The notes beneath the pieces were generated by a model. It did not search any database. It saw only the letters and a list, made by a program, of their open reading frames with translations, and was not told where the DNA came from. This document shows positions 54,534 through 64,000 of a stretch of DNA of 64,000 nt, piece after piece. The stretch lies in contig ML976671.1 of the NCBI GenBank assembly GCA_010015655.1, forward strand, positions 283,126-347,125. The letters are read 5' to 3'. Numbering within the stretch: position 1 is the stretch's first letter; every line of letters starts with the position of its first letter. This stretch comes from Bimuria novae-zelandiae CBS 107.79. Lineage: Eukaryota > Ascomycota > Dothideomycetes > Pleosporales > Didymosphaeriaceae. The position numbers and the translations under genes were made by a program.

Positions 54534-57500
54534 ATGACTGTTATCGAGCTTGAGTCTGCTCTTTCGGCTGTAGGACGGGACCAGCGTATCAACATCAAAG
54601 GGGCGCAGATACATGTACAGCCCATCGCCGAAGCCATGACACCCGAATTCGCTCCTGAAGAAAAGGTGCCAAGCGAAGATAACATAGCCTGGGAAACAGT
54701 TTTTTATTCTGAGATCACTGACGACAAAGCGAGGAAATTGGCCTCGACGTTGAGACTAGAAGAACAGGTGAGTTGCCTCTTTCGTCAGGTCCGTGGAGCT
54801 TGGACCTCAACGCTTGCGTATCCGCACGCCTGCAGGTGGATCATTTAGATTGCCGTATGCGAGTTTATTTCCACGGCATTCGGCTAGGGCCGGTGCATGA
54901 ACATGTTCAGCGACTGCGATCAGCAAGTTGCATGCCATCACGAGGATATTCACGACAATACCAATGCGCACGCCCTACAGGCTTGCAAGTCTGAAGTCCA
55001 TCCGAATTTGAATAATACTCAGAGCTATGCGTAATCTTATATGATCATATCTCTGATATTTCAATATTAGATATCGCTACTTGCCGGAACGGATTTCTGG
55101 CGGTCAATGCCAATACCAGGCAGGAACATCCCTTCAATCAAAACAACTGATGGACCGAATGGCGCTCGAGGGGAGTTCTTTACGAATGGCACACCTGTGA
55201 GTGGAGGTTCAATGATACCTTGTTCTAGGCTTATTGGACTAGGCAGCACTGTTTCCGTGTGGCACCTCTATGGCTTCAACATGGAATTTGAACCTGATCG
55301 AGAAGATCGGACAATGTCTTGGAGAGGAAACCAAGGCTCGAGGCGCCCATGTGCTGCTCGCGCCTACAGTGTGCATGCATCGATCACCTCTCGGCGGACG
55401 CAATTTTGTACGTGCCGAATGAAATCCTTGTAATCTCTCCACGGAAGTGTATATTCACATACTAATCATTCGATACGACCTGGTCAACTGGCGGTTACTG
55501 ACCAGTGCAGGAATCATTTTCAGAAGACCCTTACCTCACCGGAAAACTGGCTGCCTCTTACATTCGGGGATTACAGAGCAAGAGGATTGCTGCAACAATC
55601 AAGCATTTTGTGGGTAACGAACAAGAAACGGAGCGCAAAGATTATGATGCTGTCATCGCTGAGCGTCCATTGCGAGAGATCTACCTCAAACCCTTCGAAA
55701 TCGCGGTCCGTGAAGCATCGCCGTGGGCGCTGATGAGTTCATACAACATGGTCAATGGGGTTCATGCCGATGAAAATACCCACACCCTCAGAGATATTTT
55801 GCGCGGGGAGTGGAACTGGAATGGCGCCGTTATATCAGACTGGACTGGAACATATGCCACAGCACCATCGATAAAAGCAGGGGTGGATGTTGAGATGCCG
55901 GGCATATCTAAATGGCGAAAAGTTGAGCAAGTGAAAGCAGCGTTGGAGAAGGGCGAGGTGACACGGGATGAAATCGAGAGGGCGGCTGGGAACGTGCTCT
56001 ACCTTGTGGACAGGACGAAAGGCTTGGACGACCAGACACCTGAGTCTAAAGAACGATCGATCGACAACGAGGGGACACGCAAGTTGATCCTGCAAACGGG
56101 TATCGAAGGGTTGACACTCTTGAAGAATGAAGGCAATGTGCTGCCAATCAAGGACGCGAAAAGGATCGCATTGATAGGTCCGAATGTCAAACGAGCTATT
56201 GCTAACGGAGGAGGGAGCGCCGGGTTGAATCCCTACTACAGAGTCAGTCCATGGGATGGTCTGCGAGGTCGATTTGATGGAGAAGTTGTCTTTGCGCAAG
56301 GATGCGATAGCTCGAAATGGCTACCGTTGGCTGCACCATACTGCACCACGCCAGATGGTCGACAAGGAGTGCAATTGGAGTACTATCATGGCGACAAGTT
56401 TGAAGGGAAGCCAGCCGTCGTCCAACACAAAGTCAATACCGACCTTTGGCTCTGGGACTCCGCACCAAAGTCTGTTCTGCCGGCGTATTCGTTCAAGGTA
56501 AGGGCCACTGTAACTCCGAAATCTACCGGAAACCACACATTCAGTTTTGCCTCTGTTGGACCAGGACGACTTTATCTAGATGGCGAGCTTTTCATCGACA
56601 ACTGGAACTGGAAGAAGGATGGTGAAGCCATGTTTTCCGCTTCGGAAGATAAGCTGGCATCGATACAACTCGAAGAGGGCAAGCCAGTCGATTTGCTCGT
56701 GGAAAGCACCAACGAAGTACGGCCAGCCTCGAAAGTCTCCATCATTGGTCGAGAGCACGATTACGGAGGTTGCCGCATTGGCTACCAAGAAGAAGACAAG
56801 ATTGATCGTTTGAAAGAGGCCACGGAGATCGCTCGAGACGTTGATGTTGCCGTTGTGGTGGTTGGGCTTGACGCAGAATGGGAGTCAGAAGGATACGACC
56901 GAGGCACGATGGATCTGCCCAAAGACGGCTCACAAGACCGACTCGTCGAAGCTGTTCTGGCAGCAAATCCTCGCACAGTTGTCGTCAACCAATCTGGCAC
57001 TCCAGTTACCATGCCATGGGCCAGCCGTACCCCAGCGATTCTACAGGCATGGTACCAAGGCCAAGAAGCAGGCCACGCCCTCGCAGACGTACTATTAGGA
57101 AATGCAAGTCCGAGCGGTAAACTACCCACAACTTTCCCTATCCATCTCGAAGATAACCCGTCATACCACAACTGGCCTGGGGAAAACCTGAAGACGGTGT
57201 ATGGAGAGGGTATATACATCGGTTATCGGCACTACGAGCGCGCCAAGGTGGCACCACTCTTCCCCTTCGGTCACGGTCTTACATACACGACCTTTGCGTA
57301 TGGCACGCCCGTAGCCAGCTCATCTATCTTATCGTCTTCCTCGCCTATCACCATCACCGTGCCAGTCACGAATACGGGTTCCTTTGCCGCGTTTGAGATT
57401 GTGCAAGCCTACGTCAAGGATATCAAGTCTCGGCTACCACGACCAGAAAAGGAGTTGCAGGCGTTTGACAAAGTATTCCTCGAGCCGGGCGAGACTAAAA

Positions 57501-57655
57501 ACGTGAGCTTGAAGTTGGACAAGTACTCAGTAGGGTACTTTGACACCAGTCTGGGCGAGAAGGGGTTGTGGATCGCGGAAGTGGGCACATTCGAGGTGCT
57601 GATTGCAGCGAGCAGCGTGGACATCAGGCAAGTGAATCCTGCGATAGCGTCTTGA
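54534..57655 (+). CDS. GH3 beta-glucosidase with PA14 domain
   Basis: Four exons (54534-54767, 55071-55196, 55243-55407, 55511-57655) give 889 residues. The joins restore LRLEEQ-ISLLAGTDFWR, NGTP-AALFPCGTS and GGRNF-ESFSEDPYLTG, all family motifs. Nucleophile Asp lies in AVISDWTGTY (about 284); KHFVGNEQE and SSYNMVNGVHADEN are sugar-binding. The first domain ends near 330. A PA14 insert follows at about 460-600 (GVQLEYYHGDKFEGKP to LDGELFIDNW), then the second GH3 domain and a fibronectin-III-like C-terminus. No signal peptide is seen, so it is probably intracellular, as for many PA14-type fungal enzymes. The first exon (about 78 residues) is less conserved, and its intron (303 nt) is longer than the others here, so the start is the least certain part. 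Confidence 0.88.
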
Positions 57656-58403
57656 GAGTTAACTGGCTAATACTGCATAGAAACAAGGTGGTATTTGAGG
57701 TGGAAAAGAGCTTTACGTGGGTGTTTTAGGGACGAGAATGTGGATGTGGAGATAGGAAGGAGCCTGGGCTTTGATTTTGGCGTGACGGGAAGTTTTTAAT
57801 GCCTTGCAATGCTTTTTCGAAAACGATGCTGGAATCTGTATGCCGCCCATTCATAGTGCTGAGTGATACCCCGTCACGGTCATAGAGGTGACGATGAGAT
57901 GAATGTTGTGTAAACCGGGCCCCGGGGCAAGGCTGCGCACGTGAGCTGACGGGGCCCCACATTTCACGCATTAGCTAGCTAGCGGCCTCGGCCGGATTAA
58001 CTCATCGGATCGTCAGCCCTCCCGAGAGCTCATCCTCTCCCACGCCTTACCTCATTGCCATCCAAGACTCCTTGAGATACCCCCCGGCGCACGGCTTTGT
58101 TTAGGTCGCGCGCATTTGCAGCACCTTCTGTTTGTTTCCTACGGTGTGAATACCACGTGCGAAGGAAGGCACAGCGATCGCCAGCTGCATCCGTTACCCG
58201 CTCCTGATCCACAGTTGACTTTGGTTCGCGACCCGCCCTTTTTGGACCCTTCGGAACCTCACAACACGCTTGCAACACGGCACACTCGTCTCGGAGCTCT
58301 GTATGGGCTATTCCTACAATTGATACCCTCTTGACCCGCGCACGCGTCTCTCCGACTGTCGACGCCGTTACCCTTAAAGCCGACACACAGTTGTAACGCC
58401 GGG
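57656..58403. other. Intergenic, SIN3 promoter
   Basis: 750 bases. It contains GC-palindromic words (GGGCCCCGGGG, GGGGCCCC) around a CACGTG box near 57938, which may belong to the SIN3 promoter. No gene. Confidence 0.45.
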
Positions 58404-61400
58404 ATGAATCCAGCGCATCGCGACGGGTGGCCGCCGACCCAGGCACCGGCGCCAGCATCCGGGCAGCAGCAAACTGAACAAAGTCAAGGTCAGCCACCGC
58501 GGCCACTGGGCTCCTACGGGTGCGTACTCCCCCCTGCTCTCCATGTTCGGCTCCGCTCCAATCCAGCATGGAGGAAGCATCTGTTCAGCTCGTTTGCAGG
58601 GCTCCTATCCATTGGCTTTTGACTGACTATGTGCGCCATGACAGACCATCCAACTCGACTCAGCAGCCGCCGTCTCACGCGTCACCAGCACAGGGGCCGC
58701 CGCCTGTGCTTCCTCTACCTGCTGGTATGTATCCGTCACGAACATTTGAGCTTGTACGATTCTGACAGCACTTAGGAGGACCATTTTACCCGTCAAACGG
58801 TGCTTCGCAACACAATCAGAGCCTCCCCGGTCTGCCCGGTCTCACTGGCCAGCCCCCGCAAGCGTCTCCGCACATGGCCACGCAGCGCCCACCTTCTTCG
58901 GAAGCTCCCCCCGCCCCACAAACTAATCAACCAGCCCCTCAAGGACCGTCGTACCCGTTACCGGGTCTTTCACAGACACTTCAACAGCCACACGGACCTG
59001 TGTTGAACCAAGCGACGGCGGATCGCGAGCGGGAGCTTCGCGAGCGCGAGACCAGGGAGCGGGAGATGATGGAGTCGCATGCCGCTCAACAGCACGCAGC
59101 GCAGCAAGACGAGCTGGTGAAGCGGGAGACAGAACAGCGAGAACGCGACGCTCGGGATCGGCAGCAACAGCAAGAGCAGGCAGCACACGAAAACCATTCT
59201 GCGCCCATCCAAATACACCAACCCGTGGCCGTCGCCCCTTCGACCCGGACAGTGCATGGCCCAAACGGGCTTTTGGGACAGTCAGGCCCATTGGGTGGGC
59301 CGGCGATGACTGCCCCGAATGCCCCAAACAACATCTTTGGGGGTGCCGCCGTTCAACCCATCCAGCAGGGCGATACTACTCCCAGGATGCAGCATGCCGT
59401 ACAGCCCCCTCCCCAACCTTCGATGCTTATGCCTTTTGCAGGCCCCCCAGGTGCCGCTGCAGCAATGGCGATGGGTCAAGGACAGCAGCCTATTCTGAAT
59501 GTGAGTGCATCTACTTCTTCATGAGAAAGCGCAAGTACTCATTCAACTCACAGGATGCCCTTAGCTACCTGGATCAAGTTAAAGTCCAATTCGCGGATCA
59601 TCCCGATGTCTATAACAGATTTTTGGATATCATGAAGGACTTCAAGAGCGGCGCGATCGACACGCCAGGTGTAATCGAGCGTGTATCGACACTTTTCGCC
59701 GGCAACCCCAACCTTATCCAGGGATTCAACACCTTCCTGCCTCCAGGCTACAAAATCGAATGCGGCACGAACGGGGATCCCAATGCTATTCGTGTCACTA
59801 CCCCGATGGGTACAACGGTCTCGACTATGCCCGCTCCGAGGCCGTTCTCTCCCCGAATTACCAATGTGAACGGCAACCCAGCCCCGACCGACTCGGCCTA
59901 TTACGATAGCCAAGCGCGGTGGGCTCAGAACCTGAGAGACCTGCGTCCCCCGCAAGCTGCAGAGCAACAGGATCCGGCGTTCTCGCCTAACAATCGAAAC
60001 TTGGGCCAACCTCTCTTTGGTCCTCAACAGGCTCAGGCTGGGCCAGCGCCTCTTTCGCCAGAGGCTACGACCCGCTTTCACCCAGATGCAGCTGCTTCCG
60101 CTGCTACCCTCGTGCATCAACAGGAGCAGCGGGGCGTGTCCCAGTTGCAGAATGCGGTCTCGGCTGCCGCTGGGCGCTCGATTATATCACCAGGCGGCGA
60201 AGTTTCAACGCCACTAGCCGGACAGGCGTTGAACGGTGTTGCTCAGGGTGCCCAAGGAGGTGTTGGCGCTGAGAAGCGTGGCCCGGTCGAATTCAATCAC
60301 GCTATAAGTTACGTGAACAAGATTAAGGTGAGTCATGCCCGCAAATTACTTTGGATGCCTGCCTAATTTTAGCGCTAGAACCGATTCGCAACTCAACCGG
60401 ACATCTACAAGCAGTTTCTAGAAATACTGCAGACCTACCAGCGCGAGTCAAAGCCGATCCAGGACGTCTATGCGCAAGTCACCAGCCTCTTTGGCGGTGC
60501 CCCGGATCTGCTAGAAGACTTCAAGCAGTTTCTGCCAGAATCCGCTGCTCAGCATCGAGCGCAGCAAGCCGCGCGCCACAACGAGGAAACCGCCATGTTG
60601 GGCAATTCACGGGGAGATGCAGCGTATGGACAAGCACCCAATCACCAACAAACTCCGCGAGCAGACACATCGCGTCTGCCTCCTATGGGCAACTTCGCGC
60701 CGACCCCCACAGCAAATCGTGACAACAAGCGGAAGCGAGGTGATCGTCAAGGAGCTGGTGCAGCTGCGGCAGCCATGCCTACGCCTATGCCACAAGACGT
60801 CCAACAATCCAGCGTACGCAGTACTTACGGGCAAGGAAACGCCAACAAGGTATGTTTTGCGTCTCTGTCGTTCCCAATTCATCGAACTACTCGCACATGT
60901 AGCTGTTGCGCACTTCTCTCTTGTTAGGATGTGTTTGCTCGAACTACTAGCTCCCGACGTCGAGCTCTGACAGCGATCATGCTGACTTGCAATAGCGCGC
61001 TAAAACAGGTCACGCCAAACAGCCAATGGTCGTGGACGCGGCGCCTTTGTCACCTACGTTGATTCCAGCTCCGCCAGCACCCATGCCTCCTACCACGACC
61101 ACGAATCCTTCCCAGGAAGATTTGGCCTTTTTCGATCGGGTCAAAAAGTTTATTGGTAACAAAAATACCATGAACGAATTCCTAAAGCTATGCAACCTCT
61201 ACTCTCAAGACTTGATGGACAAGAACCTGCTTCTCTACCGTGCGCAATCGTTCATTGGTGGCAACCAAGAGCTGTATGCCTGGTTTAAGAAGTTCCTAGG
61301 CGAGGAAGAGGAACAGCCATCATTGCGCCCCAAAACGGTTAATTCCCGTGTGTCACTATCCAACTGCCGCAGTTTTGGGCCTAGCTACCGACTACTTCCA

Positions 61401-63664
61401 AAGCGTGAGCGCGAGCGCCTTTGCAGTGGGCGCGACGAGCTCTGCCGGTCCGTCTTAAACGATGAATGGGCATCGCACCCGACCTGGGCTTCTGAAGACT
61501 CTGGCTTTGTTGCTCATCGCAAGAACACATTCGAAGAAGGTCTACACAGGATCGAAGAGGAACGACATGACTACGACACTAACATTGAAGCATGCAACCG
61601 AACGATCCAACAACTTGAGCCCATTGCAACCCAGCTTCTCGCCATGAAGCCTGAGGATCGCGCTAACTTCGTACTTCCTCCTGGCCTTGGCGGTCAGAGT
61701 GAGACTATTTACAAGAAAGTTATCATGAAGATTTACGGTCGAGAGAAAGGCGCTGAGGTCATCCACGAGCTCTTCCAAATGCCCTGGAGTGTTGTCCCAG
61801 TACTTCTGCATAGGCTGAAAGCCAAATTGGAAGACTGGAAAGCTGCCCAGCGTGAGTGGGAGAAAGTCTGGCGAGATCAGACGCAGAAAATCTTCTGGAA
61901 ATCCCTCGATCACCAGAGCTTGACTGTCAAAGCAAACGACAAGCGTCAGTTCCAGCCTAAGACTTTGCAAAACGAGATCCAGGTCCGTTACGAGGAACAG
62001 AAGCGTTTGCAAGAGATAAACGAGATCCGGCAAGACGACTACCAGTTCAAGTTTGAGTTCCCGGATGAGGATGTACTGTACGACGTTGCGCACCTCGTCT
62101 TAACCTATGCCGAGAACGCCAGTTCAAGCGACTATTCGAAAGTCACTCCCTTCATCAAGGAGTTTGTCCCGCTCTTCTTTGGTATCGACAGTGCTAAATT
62201 CGAGCAACATGTCCAGATTTTCGCGCGCGAATCCTCCACCAATGGGTCCGGGGAAGACACACCCAGTGCTGATGAAGATCCCTCCCAACGTGTGCAAAAA
62301 TACAAGAAGGGCGACTTGCGCCGCGACGTGCTTGATCCGCGTGGCAAGTCCCGCAAAGACAAAGAGGATAGCGTCGCGTCTGTTAGCCGTGACAGCTCAC
62401 CTGGAGGAACATCTGCGGGAGAAGAGGACCCCGTAGCACAAAGCTCGAACTCTGCCACTCGAGACGATCGACCTGCGGTAACGTGGGTTCACCACACGAC
62501 TGAACAATTCGACAGTCAAGATCCGGACCCCGAAGAACCGTACCGTCGCAGTGAATACAACATGTACGCCAATCAAACCATTTACTGTTTCTTCCGCATG
62601 TTTGTCATACTCTATGAACGGCTTTTGGCCATCAAGAAAAGGGAAGATGAAGTACGCAGGATTGTCTCACGCGCCCAAACACATAAGCCGGCAGATGACC
62701 TCAAGATGATAGATAAGAAGCCTTCAGACTTCTTCAAGGATACATCGGAAGGTGCCAACTACTACCAACAAGTGTTGGAGATGCTGCAAGACCAGATTAC
62801 TGGCGACGCCGACATGGCCCAGATCGAAGAGACTCTCCGCCGTTACTACCTCCAAGTTGGCTGGCAGTTGTATTCGTTCGACAGGCTCCTCGGTTCGCTC
62901 GCAAGAATGTGCGGCAGTATTGTCACCAATGATAGCAAGGACAAGAGTCTCGACATCCACAACCTGTTCAGGAAAGACAGGATCAACGATACCACCACCC
63001 ACAGGGCTGAAATTGCCTATCGAAAGCAAGTCGAGAAGTACATCAAGGATGCTGATACTTACCGCATTGCCTTTGTAAGTTGAATGATTTAGTGCGCAAA
63101 AATATGAGTACTAATGTGAAGCAGGATCCGAACAAGATGGAGGCATACGTACGTCTCTTCAAGAAGGACGATCCTACCTTTGAGTTCGACCAGCTTGACA
63201 AGGTCAGGCGCTGGCGAGCTTATGTGGCGTCATACATGGCTGTGGAACCGACCGAGGGCCTCGAATTCAACAAGCTGCGACATCCATATCTGGCTAAACG
63301 TTTGGCAAAGCTCGAAGGTGTCAGTGATGACGACCGCTTCGAAACACTCAAGTCGGAAGACAAGATCACGGTTTCGATACTTCCACACAACTACACCATG
63401 AAGTTCCTCGCGAGCGAGCCCTTTGGCATCGGGGGCGTGCAGTACTTTGTACAGCCTGATGAGATCCGTGCCGGCGTTGGTTCCAAGGAGGAGTATGAGA
63501 CGCTCATCGAGTCCAAGAAAGAGCGGGTGCAGGAGCTCTTCGTTCGCAACAATGAATGGATGAAGAATCTCAGCCGGGATGACGTCGATGAGAGGAAAGC
63601 TGCGTTCCGCAAAGATCTGGACGAGCCGAGGAACGCAGATGATGTGGAGATGACCGATGCATAG
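58404..63664 (+). CDS. SIN3: Sin3 transcriptional corepressor
   Basis: Seven exons (58404-58519, 58645-58724, 58776-59500, 59554-60327, 60379-60849, 60996-63074, 63125-63664) give 1594 residues. A Pro/Gln-rich N-terminus and an Arg/Glu helix ([17 protein letters not shown]) precede PAH1 ([20 protein letters not shown], from about 308), PAH2 ([20 protein letters not shown], from about 550; split by an intron) and PAH3 ([16 protein letters not shown], about 755). The HDAC-interaction domain follows ([40 protein letters not shown]), then the Sin3a C-terminal domain ([40 protein letters not shown]). It scaffolds the Rpd3-type histone deacetylase complex in the nucleus. Length and order are canonical. 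Confidence 0.95.
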
Positions 63665-64000
63665 TATCAGTTCGGAAGTTCGGACTTGTATGTACTGAAG
63701 GACTTTTGCGTTGGCCAAGTCGTTCTCCCCTTTCCAACCAATTTTAGGGTTTCTTGTATTGTAAACATGGCATTTGTAAATGAAGCTGGGGTACGGCATG
63801 GAGCGGCATACGACCCGGGACGGTCTGGAGGTTTTGCCTAGGTTCTTGCGGTTGTGCGCTCATTTGATACACCCGGCTCATTTGTTTATCCAATTTTGGG
63901 ATTTTTCTTGGAGAAGAGCAATAATTTGAAATTCATGTTGGGTACAGAACACGTTAATCGGACGCGGTAAGGCTGCGTGAGGGGCCGTGCGTCTCGACCT
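63665..64000. other. 3' flank of SIN3
   Basis: Probable 3' UTR and terminator of SIN3. No other gene seen up to the window edge. Confidence 0.5.

Overview
The window is nuclear DNA of a filamentous ascomycete. Genes are split by short (45-60 nt) GT-AG introns, and the set includes a fungal class I myosin, Sin3, Orc3, a polo-like kinase and a Ctr copper transporter. RIP-like AT-rich islands and small orphan families (AIG2-like, and an 'EKLYGSVW' family) point to Dothideomycetes, most likely Pleosporales. That placement is inference from gene families, not from a marker gene. Nearly all gene models were built by hand by joining exons at splice sites that keep the reading frame and restore family motifs.

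Layout. 1-13.4 kb holds a repeat-rich secreted protein, a GPI-type surface protein, 3 kb without genes, a small Erg28-like membrane protein, a decayed TIM-barrel gene, a PTC7-type PP2C phosphatase, a CBS-domain protein and a PWI/RS splicing factor. About 13.8-17.6 kb is an extremely AT/TpA-rich, gene-free island (a RIP-degraded repeat) that contains a clean solo LTR with a 5-bp target duplication. 18-47 kb is gene-dense housekeeping DNA: a Pro/Glu-rich (PEVK-like) protein, acylpyruvase FAHD1, a coiled-coil protein, a CCCH-Smr RNA-binding/nuclease-like protein, Tvp38, a Ctr copper transporter, 3-hydroxyanthranilate dioxygenase, Orc3, a G-patch protein, a DUF3712 membrane protein, an Opa3-like protein, a polo-like kinase and myosin-I.

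47.8-54.5 kb is an accessory, decaying segment. It holds an orphan-family gene broken by stop codons and by a 779-bp AT-rich insertion that itself carries a nested solo LTR, an AIG2/gamma-glutamylcyclotransferase-like pseudogene, and a dispersed 5S rRNA gene. The window ends with a GH3 beta-glucosidase (PA14 type) and a complete SIN3 corepressor gene.

There is no operon or biosynthetic cluster, and neighbours are mostly unrelated in function. The most unusual signals are the layered insertion history in the decaying orphan gene, the solo LTRs sitting unmutated inside RIP-degraded DNA, the two low-complexity repeat proteins, an apparent mitochondrial presequence on the kynurenine-pathway dioxygenase, and a two-codon first exon in myosin-I. 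I found no CRISPR array, tRNA gene or clearly new multi-gene system.
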